Notes: generated from the letters alone by a model not told the origin. A stretch of 21,449 bases of DNA from Saccoglossus kowalevskii (GCF_000003605.2 NW_003120424.1:72445-93893); one strand, 5' to 3'. Shown: positions 1-10,075, counted from the first letter of the stretch. A program made the numbers and translations.

Positions 1-1030
1 TTACATTACTGATACTGATACTGGACAAACTGACGGCATAAGGAATACGAAATGTCATTACATTACTGATACTGATACTGGACAAACTGACAGCATAAGG
101 AATACGAAATGTCATTACATTACTGATACTGGACAAAGTGACAGCATAAGGAATACGAAATGTCATTACATTACGTGATACTGATACTGGACAAAGTGAC
201 AGCATAAGGAATACGAAATGTCGTTACATTACGTGATACTGATACTGGACAAAGTGACAGCATATGGAATACGAAATGTCATTACATTACTGATACTGAT
301 ACTGGACAAAGTGACAGCATAAGGAATACGAGATGCCGTTACATTACGTGATACTGATACTGGACAAAGTGACAGCATAAGGAATACGAAATGTCGTTAC
401 ATTACGTGATACTGATACTGGACAAAGTGACAGCATAAGGAATACGAAATGTGATTACATTACTGATACTGATACTGGACAAAGTGACAGCATAAGGAAT
501 ACGAGATGCTGTTACATTACGTGATACTGATACTGGACAAAGTGACAGCATAAGGAATACGAAATGTCATTACATTACTGATACTGATACTGGACAAAGT
601 GACAGCATAAGAAATACGAGATGTCGTTACATTACGTGATACAGATACTGGACAAAGTGACAGCATATGGAATACGAAATGTCATTACATTACGTGATAC
701 TGACACTAGACAAAGTGATAGCCTAAGGAATACGAGATGTCGTTACATTACGTGATACTGATACTGGACAAAGTGACAGCATATGGAATACGAGATGTCG
801 TTACATTACGTGATACTGATACTGGACAAAGTGACTGCATAAGGAATACGAGATGTCGTTACATTACTGATTCTGATACAGGACAAAGTGACTGCATAAG
901 GAATACGAGATGTCGTTACATTACATGATAATGACACTGGACAAAGTGACTGCTTAAGATTTACAAGATGTCGTTACATTACGTGATACAGATACTGGAC
1001 AAAGTGACAGCTTAATGTTTACGAGATGTC
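1..1030. repeat. 57/58-bp minisatellite, about 18 copies, running off the left edge
   Basis: The unit contains TTACATTACGTGATACTGAT followed by ACTGGACAAAGTGACAGCAT and AAGGAATACGAGATGTCG. Two forms alternate irregularly: a 58-bp form with TTACGTGATACTG and a 57-bp form with TTACTGATACTG, next to an A/G polymorphism (GAAATG or GAGATG). The third unit lacks one GATACT step. Units decay from about 930 onward (CTTAAGATTTACAAG, CTTAATGTTTACGAG), which marks the array edge near 1030. A 63-codon open frame inside it is repeat-derived. Confidence 0.97.
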
Positions 1031-1060
1031 GCAATATGGTGACCCATAACTTAAAAACGT

Positions 1061-1166
1061 AGTATCAATCATCTTTATTCCCACATTCTTTGTATGGTAT
1101 GGAGACCTCGTGCAGTATCTATCATACCCACATCTTTCATATGGTATAAAGACATTGGGCAGCATC
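1061..1166. repeat. Two-copy remnant of a different, roughly 52-bp repeat
   Basis: Between the two large arrays lie two diverged copies of a unit that starts AGTATC, runs through CATCTTT or CATACCCACATCTTT and TATGGTAT, and ends GAGACCTCGTGC or AAGACATTGGGC. A third partial copy may start at AGCATCTAATTG just before the 31-bp array. Confidence 0.6.
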
Positions 1167-1169
1167 TAA

Positions 1170-2815
1170 TTGTAATTGATTATTATTATTAGCGCTAATA
1201 ACGTTGTAACTAATTATTATTAGCGCTAATATTGTAACTAATTATTATTAGCGCTAATAGTGTTGTAACTAATTATCATTAGCGCTAATAACGTTGTAAC
1301 TAACTATCGTTAGCGCTAATAAAGTTGTAATTAATTATTATTAGCGCTAATAACGTTGTAATTAATTATTATTAGCGCTAATTATGTTGTAATTAATTAT
1401 TATTAGCGCTAATAACGTTGTAATTATTTTTTATTAGCGCTAATAGTGTTGTAACTAATTATCATTAGCGCTAATAACGTTGTAACTAACTATCGTTAGC
1501 GCTAATAAAGTTGTAATTAATTATTATTAGCGCTAATAACGTTGTAATTAATTATTATTAGCGCTAATAACGTTGTAATTATTTTTTATTAGCGCCAATA
1601 ACGTCGAAATTAATTATTATTAGCGCTAATAACGTTGTAATTGATTACTATTAGCGCTAATAACGTTGTAATTAATTATTATTAGCGCTAATAACGTTGT
1701 AATTAATTACTATTAGCGCTAATAACGTTGCAATTGATTATTTTTAGCGCTAATAACGTTGTAACTAATTATTATTAGCGCTAATAACGTTGTAATTAAT
1801 TATTAGCGCTAATAACGTTGTAATTAATTACTATTAGCGCTAATAACGTTGTAATTAATTACTATTAGCGCTAATAACGTTGTAATTGATTATTATTAGC
1901 GCTAATAACGTTGTAATTGATTATTATTAGCGCTAATAACGTTGTAATTGATTATTATTAGCGCTAATAACGTTGTAATTGATTATTATTAGCGCTAATA
2001 ACGTTGTAACTAATTATTATTAGCGCTAATAACGTTGCAATTGATTATTTTTAGCGCTAATAACGTTGTAATTGATTATTATTAGCGCTAATAACGTTGT
2101 AATTGATTATTATTAGCGCTAATAACGTTGTAATTGATTTTTATTAGCGCTAATAACGTTGTAATTGATTATTATTAGCGCTAATAACGTTGTAACTAAT
2201 TATTATTAGCGCTAATAACGTTGCAATTGATTATTTTTAGCGCTAATAACGTTGTAATTAATTATTAGCGCTAATAACTTTGTAATTAATTACTATTAGC
2301 GCTAATAACGTTGTAACTAATTATTATTAGCGCTAATAACGTTGCAATTGATTATTTTTAGCGCTAATAACGTTGTAATTGATTATTATTAGCGCTAATA
2401 ACGTTGTAATTGATTATTATTAGCGCTAATAACGTTGTAATTGATTTTTATTAGCGCTAATAACGTTGTAATTGATTATTATTAGCGCTAATAACGTTGT
2501 AACTAATTATTATTAGCGCTAATAACGTTGCAATTGATTATTTTTAGCGCTAATAACGTTGTAATTAATTATTAGCGCTAATAACTTTGTAATTAATTAC
2601 TATTAGCGCTAATAACGTTGTAATTGATTATTATTAGCGCTAATAACGTTGTAACTAATTATTATTAGCGCTAATAACGTTGCAATTGATTATTTTTAGC
2701 GCTAATAACGTTGTAATTAATTATTAGCGCTAATAACTTTGTAATTAATTACTATTAGCGCTAATAACGTTGTAACTAATTATTATTAGCGCTAATAACG
2801 GTGTAATTATTTTTT
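1170..2815. repeat. 31-bp satellite-like array with a 16-bp palindrome in most units, about 52 copies
   Basis: The consensus unit reads TTATTAGCGCTAATAA, then CGTTG, then TAATTGATTA or TAATTAATTA. TTATTAGCGCTAATAA is its own reverse complement, and AACGTT and (in many units) TTAATTAA-like cores are also self-complementary. Unit variants recur in blocks: a set of variants at about 1258 is repeated at 1444 (186 bp, six units), and a block starting TTGCAATTGATTATTTTT at 2035 is repeated at 2341 (306 bp). Shortened units (AATTAATTATTAGCGC) mark small deletions. The right edge decays into TTATTTTTTGCTCACAG at about 2815. Confidence 0.97.
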
Positions 2816-4139
2816 GCTCACAGCATACATTTTCTGTTGCTTCATTACTTTGTACTTCCTATCCGTATTTGCATATTTAATTATTTTAACTAGTAATCGT
2901 TCTTCTCATCACAGGTGATGTAATTAACAATTCTATATAAATGGTATTTCTTGCGGTACGAAGTAGAGCCAGAAATCGATGTTTTTGTGGCACCTGTTAG
3001 AGGGCGCATATGGCATACCGCATTGGTTCTTGTGGGAGTCTTTTGTGTGACTTGGTCAGTCTCGGCGTTGCCACGTTCATTACGTGGGTTTTTAGCTTTG
3101 GTTTTTTCTACACGGCTTTTGTATCACTGTATTGTAAATAATGACCAATAATAAATGGCGATTCACTCTGAATATTCGGGTGTGCCTACTTTTTTGTTAA
3201 CAACTATTGTAAAAACAAAACAAAACTTGGCTAATTTCTTGATAGGAAGTAGAACTGGTCACGTGATTGTGTTGGAAAAATCTAACGAATGTTCCCTTTA
3301 TTTGGCTAATGACACGACAGCGTGCCCGGATGTAACGGTTGTATTCATAAGCGTATACTTAGGTAGAGATCATTGCCTATTTGGGGGGGGGGGGAAATTA
3401 AATGTCTCACTACTTTTTCTATATTAACTCCAATCATTATAGCGCCATCAACGGCTTAGTACGTATGTGCATGACACCTATTCCACTACTGACATAACAA
3501 CCACACTTCACTGACTTAAAATGATTACGTGGAACACAAAATGTGATTCCAATAAACTATACACTCTTTCCATTATCACCACAGACACAAAATAAAAACA
3601 CAGACACACTAAATATGTAAACATAACTTGTATATTATCTTTTTTGTCAAAAATTGTCAAATGATGTTGAAACTGAAGTAACATTTAAAAAATCGCTTTG
3701 GCATTTGCTAGTAATTGACTTCGTACATGATGGCAGTGAAGACAGCATACATGTACGTACAGACAGTGGACTAGTATTTCAGCAATCGTATTCTATGTTT
3801 CCCACCATTGGATACTACGTCTCTGTGAATAAACTTTCTAATACAGAAATAACTCCTGAATTAACAAATTTGATAACGCGACAATGATCGAAACTTACAA
3901 ATAATGAAGTTGTATCCATGGTAGAGTAGGGTTCAAATAGTATGAGGTAAAATGTGCGTCCCAGGTTCAGACGCACACGTGATTGGAAATTCACAGTTTT
4001 ACCGGCCACACGAGAGTAAAAAGACTCACACATGAACAGGGGGACGAATGGTAAAATCCGGATTTGTACGACGTTTTAAAACAAGTTAAGAAAAACGAAC
4101 ATTGGAATACGACATGTACGACCTAAAATGCAAACAAAT
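2816..4139. other. Gene-free DNA between the 31-bp array and the GC-rich module
   Basis: No convincing coding sequence was found on either strand. The small open frames at 2951-3151, 3155-3427 and 3654-3887 show no recognisable domain or splice logic. A 12-G homopolymer lies at 3383-3394. A CTCF-core-like AGAGGGCGC is present at about 2999, but its flanks fit poorly. Confidence 0.6.
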
Positions 4140-4330
4140 TATATTAAAGCGGAAGGGTCGTCACCTGTGCACGCGCGGGCGGGCGGGAATTAAGTCCCAA
4201 GCGACGATAACACGCGCTAAAACGCAAAGGCTCATGGGTAGACGCTTGTTTGTAAACAATGACACGCTATGGCCATCTAACGCATGCGCAGGTGACGACT
4301 CCCCCGCTTTAAGCATGGGAGTGATTGCAT
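4140..4330. promoter_or_regulatory. GC-rich candidate cis-regulatory module
   Basis: This roughly 190-bp block is CpG-rich in AT-rich surroundings and packs several consensus-like sites: an ETS-type GCGGAAGG (4149-4156), an E-box CACCTG (4162-4167), stacked GC boxes running into an E2F-like GGCGGGAA (4177-4189), an inverted FOX pair TTGTTTGTAAACAA (4246-4259), an NRF1-like CGCATGCGCA (4281-4290) and an overlapping E-box CAGGTG (4289-4294). It lies downstream of the ERF-like gene. It could be an enhancer, or the promoter of a gene or RNA read off either strand. This is inference from motif content only. Confidence 0.4.
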
Positions 4331-5641
4331 CCTATATTACAAATATCTGCTTATGCTGAAATGAGGAAGCCGGCTAATGACACAACTAAACTACTGTATA
4401 ATAAAATATATGGAAACGCCAACAAATAAAAAAAAAACATTTCTGCAGCATTTTATAATATTGGTATCAATATGTCAATACCGTTACCATGTAAACAGCT
4501 CTTTGAATCCAATTTAGAGGACAGCGCCCTCAGTGTCATAACAAATAAATACATTCTTAACATTGATTGTAAAATAAACAAATATTTTTAAATAAGCACC
4601 ACATGGCGCATTTTAATAGTAAACATAAAAAATTGCGCATTGAGGCAGTTTAATCTTAATACAATTTCCAAAAATAACGATATATTTAAAGAGCGGATCA
4701 CTACTTCGCCTTGCATTTCACAGTGCGTGGTACGTCTTTTTAACACTACATAATTGTGAGCGTACATAAGGAGCAAACAGAAAGGCAGGATTTAGCGGAA
4801 TATCCAAAGTACAACAAGTTACAAGTACCGACACGATGCTATAGCTTTTCAGGTATGTTAGATGAAAGGCAAAAATTGGGTCATAATAGAAATAAAAAAA
4901 TATCCAGTTGCATAAAAATTAACATAACAATAAAAATACTATGTCAATGTACAAAGCGTACGTATCACGTGACCATACAATAGCTACAGTTCACCTTTAA
5001 ATTGTTATGTTTGGCAAGCCTATATAAATGTAATAAAACGGCATATCTTGTAGATTTTAAGACTGCTATGGCCAAGGCGAATAGCGAATCAGCTATTTGA
5101 CTGACGGAGACGAATGCTACGCGGAGCAATTTATCCTCTCAGACTCATCTTGCTTCAACGTTTCAGTTGACCCCCTACGATAATATTTACAAATGATTTT
5201 CATAAAGTTTCAAGCTAGGCGACCACGTCATATTTCTGCTTGCCACAATTACTGTAATATTATATTTCACGTTGTCTATCCCACTCCTATCCCATAATAC
5301 ACAGAAACGACGTTTTTCTCAAAATATAAATTAAATATTGGCACGTTATAAACTGATTGTCGTCGACAAAGGGTTTTAATTTTCTGACGATTGTCATTTA
5401 CACTTTTTTTTTCGTAACCACCAAAAAAATATAACCATATTATATAAAAAATGTTCAGATGTTTTACAAACATTTTGCTTCGTTTTTGATTTCTGCTAGA
5501 AAGTTAGCTAAATGTGCAACCCTCTGACCATATTAATAATGACGTTTTTTAAGATGCAATGACAAAAAAGTTTATCATATTATTTTTTTACCATCGTGCC
5601 ATTTGGAGTGCACGATTCGTAATTAGTATGACATTTACATA
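4331..5641. other. AT-rich DNA including the probable 3' UTR of the ERF-like gene
   Basis: No coding sequence was recognised. An A-rich tract lies at about 4424-4437. The part nearest the stop codon (about 5350-5641) is the best candidate for minus-strand 3' UTR. Small open frames at 4588-4776, 4756-4983 and 5276-5473 have no recognisable features and are treated as chance. Confidence 0.6.
5375..5380 (-). terminator. Candidate poly(A) signal ATTAAA for the ERF-like gene
   Basis: Reading the minus strand downstream of the stop codon at 5642-5644, no AATAAA appears over roughly the next 1.1 kb. The first plausible variant is ATTAAA about 265 nt past the stop. The downstream element is only weakly T/GT-rich, so the 3' UTR could be longer. 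If correct, the 3' UTR covers about 5350-5641. Confidence 0.25.
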
Positions 5642-7798
5642 CTACGATTCATAGCTATCGTCTTTTGGTTCTTCTTTAACGCTGACTAAATCAGCTGTAC
5701 TGTCCTCATTTTTCTTAGATATCGACAAATCTAAAACGCCGTTGTCACTAGCAGCGCTTTTCTCTGTAGAACATTGCTTCTTATCTTCGCTTTTTTCTGG
5801 GGTTCTCTCCTTAAACAGTGATGGTGACGTAACAGGTGACGTAGTTGCTGACGACGATTCACGGATTCTCCCTTTGATTTGTCTTGACATTGAATGACTT
5901 GGCATGGTATCTGTCTCGAAGTATGTTTCGCGGAAACGCTGTAGTTCATCTCTCGGCGATCCCAGAGTGGGCGGAAATTGGAAAAATGTCATTGATTCAG
6001 CCAATTTTGACGTCGGGGTTGCTGGTAATGATCTGGAGGAAGCCATTACCAACGACGGTGTAATCTTGGGAGACTTGGGACTATTTTCACCAGTCCATGC
6101 AGGTCGTGGATTGTCCTGACTCCATTTTCTTTTAAATCTCAGTTTTATTGGGATTAGTTTCTCTGTATCGCCACTTATTTCGTCAGCCTGTTCGTCATCA
6201 TCGTCCTTGGGCGTGGGTAACGGATCGTCATCGGACCTCCCAGAATCTAAGGATGTATCCTTTTCTGAACCAAATACAGGACTTGTCACCTCTATTTTGG
6301 GGTAGGCCGTGGGACTATTATCGGCGCTACGCACAGCGCTGATACCACGCGGGACTTGCAATAAACCCGGCATCTTTTTGTCATCCAATCCACGTTCACT
6401 TAATCTACGGAGTAACAATGCTGATATGGCGCGGCTTTCATCGGCTTTGCTGATTGGTGTATTACGTGGCGGTGATTGTTGTGCATTCGACAATCCTAAT
6501 TCTCGCATTTTCATTTCACTTTCAGCAATATTCTGAGACAACATGGCTGATGGGGGCGCTTGTCCACCGTAAATGTACCGTCGTCTGAACTCTTCCATGT
6601 TGATACGATTCCTCTCTTCTTCCATCTTCCTTCTTTCAAACTCAACTTTCATTCGGAGTTCATTTTCATACACAGCAGCAGCTATCTGGGCCGATTCAGG
6701 CGCCATCTTGTTGTTATGTGGAGGTGGTGGTGGGAATGCAAATCGAAGTGGTGGCACTGAACACAGCGGACTCATCGGACTCATCGGGCTAATCGGGCTC
6801 ATGGGTGGCGTGCCAATACTAGGCGGTATTGGACACTGGGTTGCATTTGGGTGCATAGGGGAAGGCATAAATTGGAACTTTGGTCGAAATACTGGATTCG
6901 GTACCACATGGTCTACAAATGATGAATAAGGTAATCTATTGTCATTTGGTCTGATCATCGTTGGGGGTCTGGGTAAAAACATTGATGGGTGTTGTTGTAT
7001 GATACGATGCGTGGGTTCCAACGGCTGAGGTTGTCGAATGTCTGAATGCAGGGAAGGTCTCACTACAGTCGCTGATGATCTATGCATGTTCGGAATTTGC
7101 GAAGACTCATTTTCGTCATTCTCCGATGATGTTCGGGAATCGTCGCTAGATGTCGATGATGTCCGTTGGGTCCTTTGAGTTGAGTGCGTCAAATTAGCCT
7201 CGTTGTCAACACCAATGACGTCATCATCCGTGGGGTCTACAAGATTCATGCCACCATCGGGAGGAGGGCCAACGAACTTCGGACTGAATTTAACATCGAA
7301 GAGCGGATAATTTACCATGATTAATTTGTCAAAGTTGAACTTGTAGGTGAATCTCTTCCCCTTTGTCTTATTCAGTATGCGTTTGTTGTAATAATATCTA
7401 GAAAAAAAAGACCGTGGGATCAGCATAAGCGTTTTCTATTGGTTGAGTTGTTGCTATGTCGCATTACATCTATTTCGAAATAACAAGTTATGTTGTATAA
7501 AACACGAATACAAATATTAGTACGCAGACGATACTTTCGTCACAAATATTGTATACAATTTACCTAAGAGCACGGCTCAGCTTGTCATAATTCATATGTG
7601 GTTTACATTTGCGCATGCCCCATAGCCGAGCTAGTTCATCCGGGTCCTTAATGATGAATTCGCCATATTCTCCTTGCCAAGAAATCACTTCGCGGAACTC
7701 TTCTTTCTGTAAAAGTTCCAGGATGAAGTGCCAAAGTTGAATCTGTCTACTGCCAGGGCTGCTTTCAGACTTGTAGGCCCACTCGGGGAAGGCGAATC
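5642..7798 (-). CDS. ERF: ERF/ETV3-class ETS-domain transcriptional repressor (5'-partial, two exons seen)
   Basis: Coding exons are 7564-7798 and 5642-7397, joined by a 166-bp intron. The sum is 663 residues without the first exon; numbering here starts at the Gly whose codon is split at 7798. Residues 1 to about 115 form the ETS domain. It opens with [20 protein letters not shown], typical of ERF/ETV3, followed by [16 protein letters not shown], the recognition helix around [14 protein letters not shown] with the two DNA-contacting arginines (R76, R79), and [12 protein letters not shown]. An N-terminal ETS domain is the ERF/ETV3 arrangement. The tail is disordered and Pro/Ser-rich: FQF (253-255), a run of Ser-Pro (277-289), FAFP (298-301), a charged helix (about 323-354), an acidic stretch (467-481), [11 protein letters not shown] (497-507, close to a vertebrate ERF block), FQFP (551-554), VLDLS (633-637, CtBP-type) and VKEEP near the end (SUMO-type). 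Twenty Ser/Thr-Pro sites fit control by ERK. In vertebrates ERF is a nuclear repressor exported when phosphorylated by ERK; that role is inferred here from family membership. ETV3-like is the alternative, because one invertebrate gene may represent both. Confidence 0.95.
7398..7563 (-). other. Intron between the two ETS-domain exons (166 bp, phase 2)
   Basis: The donor AG|GTAAAT lies at 7563-7562 and the acceptor CTTTTTTTTCTAG ends at 7398. Splicing joins AG to A and restores the invariant Arg of LSRALRYYY, so the junction is fixed by protein conservation. The open frame of the last exon runs a few codons back through the acceptor to a Met at 7426; that Met is intronic and not a genuine start. 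Confidence 0.95.
7564..7798 (-). other. ERF: Coding exon with the N-terminal two thirds of the ETS domain
   Basis: The 235-nt exon starts after the acceptor AATTTTTTGCAG and enters in phase 1, so the first two bases (GA) complete a split Gly codon as in vertebrate ERF (…G-FAFP). It ends AG before the donor GTAAAT, in phase 2. Removing the two split ends leaves exactly 77 codons without a stop. It encodes ETS helix 1, the WQGEYGEF turn, helix 2 and the recognition helix. A CTAAT branch-point-like motif lies 22-30 nt upstream of the acceptor. The unrelated open frame that covers this stretch on the same strand (7685-8065) reads a different phase and is not used. Confidence 0.95.
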
Positions 7799-9330
7799 CT
7801 GCAAAAAATTAAAATAGTGTCTTATTAGGACTTTGTAATATAGATGTTGCGCGAGATTTGACGATAAAATGTCATAAAACGCACGCGACGTTACGTACTC
7901 CCGGACGTTACGCGTCACCATTGTATGCTCAAGAATATCTACAAGGCCGTAATCGCATGCAAAAAACAAACAAAAAAACAAAAAGACAAAAAAAAAAGCA
8001 GGACTGCAAATCAAATTTGAAAATGATTTATTCGTTAGAATAACTTTGGCAATTGGGTCGGCCATTGATTCAAAATAATGTCAAATAAAAACCACGTCTC
8101 TATCCAAGTACGATTTGAAATGAATCTGTAACTTGAATCACACTATCTACGAGCGCCCTCCTTCGCCATTGTACACATTTGTCTCGTTTATAGAAGACAG
8201 ACGCGTGGGCGCGGCAGTAAAACACTGTATTTAAAAGTCCAATGATACGGAAGTATTTAGGGCAAAATAGGTAGTTATTTAGCGTTGTTGTGATTTATAG
8301 AATGTGCATCCAAAACGAAGTCACCGTGAAATTGCTACATCAATGTCGGGAGCACACAGAGTGGGGTAGATAGTCTGGGTAATTGACATATAGCTGGTTA
8401 AAGGGATCATCGCCACTCTCATAATGGTTGTCTAGTTTCATATACTCCCAGCTGTTGTTTTATAAGGCATTATATTTGTGGAATTACTACAACAGAATGT
8501 AACCACGTAAATCAAACTGAAAATTTGTTGTGAGAATGCGTTTGTACGAGGAAAAGGAGATTATATTTACTGTGAATGGACGGGGTTTCTTTTCGACTTG
8601 TATAAGCATTTATTTCACAAGTGTTGCAGAGGTTTTATTGCATATTTCGATAGCCCTTTAAAAATAGGAGACACCATGGTGGGCGAATATCCCATCCATC
8701 TGATCTCACTACATCCACGGTTGCTAGGCAACTGATTCAGTCACTTGAGAGAAGGGGGAAGTTGTTCGCCATGAGAATAAATCTCTTCCGATAACCTGAT
8801 ACCTGCTTTTAAGAATACCGAGAACAAATAATAAAAAACATTTCCTTTTGTCAGATAATTTTGATGTCACATGACTTTTCTAAAATTCTTGATATCGCAT
8901 CGTATTTCTCGTGATGAAATTCACTTGTGTATTATGGGATAGGAGCAGGGAGGCTTGATCGGAAGTGGAGTGTCGTCATCAATATCTTATAAGTTGTGTT
9001 CAAGAAAGGTTAATGAGCTCCGATGGGATGCTACAAATTAGCTGGACTTGATTTAACAGGGTTTTCAAGATGTGGCGTACTTAACAATCAGTCTAACATG
9101 TAGTCAGGCATAAGGACGACGGTGTGATTACAGGCAACGTCGATAAGAGGATCAAAGGTGGCAGTATACGCACCTAATATACAAGCTACTCAAAACACTC
9201 TGCAATGTACCCACTCTATGTGTGGGTATGATGGGCCAAGCACGTGTAACAACACGCGGCAACTAACCGCCCCTCTTCATAATGTTAATTGCACGACCAA
9301 ACTAAATATAAAACAGTTCACTGTTATTAT
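7799..9330. other. Start of ERF intron 1 (minus strand) or 5' flank; no coding sequence recognised
   Basis: The acceptor at 7799 shows that an intron lies immediately to the right. On the minus strand a long T-rich stretch with TTTGTTTT steps (7963-8005) sits about 170 nt upstream of the acceptor. An RFX X-box-like palindrome lies at 8720-8732. A 7-bp hairpin with TACCCAC and GTGGGTA arms occupies 9208-9228. The missing first coding exon could be here or much further right. Confidence 0.7.
8720..8732. promoter_or_regulatory. RFX X-box-like site
   Basis: GTTGCTAGGCAAC fits the RFX consensus RYYRYY-N(1-3)-RRNRAC exactly with a one-base spacer, and is a perfect palindrome around that base. It lies within the presumed intron 1. 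The sequence match is direct; binding is inference. Confidence 0.45.
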
Positions 9331-9337
9331 ATACATT

Positions 9338-10075
9338 TAGCGTTCTAATGTACATCTTTAGTGTTCTAGTACACACTATCAGTGTTCTAATATACATCTT
9401 TAGTGTTCTAGTACACACTATTAGTGTTCTAATATACATCTGTAGTGTTCTAGTACACACTATTAGTGTTCTAATATACATCTGTAGTGTTCTAGTACAC
9501 ACTATTAATGTTCTAATATACGTCTTTAGTGTTCTAGTACACACTATTAGTGTTCTAATATACATCTGTAGTGTTCTAGTACACACTATTAGTGTTCTAA
9601 TATACATCTGTAATGTTCTAGTACACACTGTTGGCGGTTTACTATACACCGTTTATGTTCTAATATACATCTTTAGTGTTCTAGTACACACTATTAGTGT
9701 TCTAATATACATCTGTAGTGTTCTAGTACACACTGTTGGTGGTTTACTATACACCGTTAGTGTTCTAATATACAACTTTAGTGTTCTAGTACACACTATT
9801 AGTGTTCTAATATACATCTGTAGTGTTCTAGTACACACTATTAGTGTTCTAATATACATCTTTAGTGTTCTAGTACACACTATTAGTGTTCTAATATACA
9901 TCTTTAGTGTTCTAGTACACACTGTCAGAGTTTTATTATACGCCGTTAGTGTTCTAGTTCAGACTATTAGTGTTCTAAGACACACTATTAGTGTTCTAAT
10001 ACACACTATTAGTGTTCTAGTACACACTGTCAGCGTTTTATTATACACCGTTAGTGTTCTAATATACACCTTTAT
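9338..10075. repeat. 21-bp (42-bp dimer) minisatellite, about 35 monomers, no indels
   Basis: Two alternating 21-mers make a 42-bp dimer: TAGTGTTCTAATATACATCT plus T, and TAGTGTTCTAGTACACACTA plus T. Four variant monomers (GTTGGCGG…, GTTGGTGG…, GTCAGAG…, GTCAGCG…) start at 9630, 9735, 9924 and 10029, spaced 105, 189 and 105 bp, all multiples of 21. Because 21 is divisible by three, open frames cross the array on both strands (267 codons on plus with a 14-residue SVLIYIFSVLVHTI period). They are taken to be repeat by-products. Confidence 0.97.

Noticed and set aside
1170-2815. CRISPR array
   Set aside because: Units are contiguous without unique spacers, and the genome context (introns, ETS gene) is animal.
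2995-3010. CTCF site at AGAGGGCGC
   Set aside because: The core matches but the flanking bases expected on the 5' side do not. Similar GCGCCCTC cores at about 4523 and 8152 also lack good flanks.
3383-3394. G-quadruplex from the 12-G run
   Set aside because: A lone homopolymer is a weak quadruplex candidate and may be a sequencing-length artefact.
7398-7426. Met at 7426 as the start of a short ERF form
   Set aside because: It lies inside the intron, upstream of a good acceptor, and the resulting protein would lack most of the ETS domain.
7685-8065. 126-codon minus-strand open frame starting MADPIAKV
   Set aside because: It reads the ETS exon out of frame and runs through intron sequence including the T-rich tract.
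9268-9280. Minus-strand ATG AAG AGG GGC G|GT as the missing ERF first exon (giving MKRG-GFAFPEW)
   Set aside because: The phase is right and the length resembles vertebrate ERF, but the donor GTTAGT is weak and the match rests on Met-Lys only. A similar weak candidate exists near 8438. RNA evidence would be needed to accept either.
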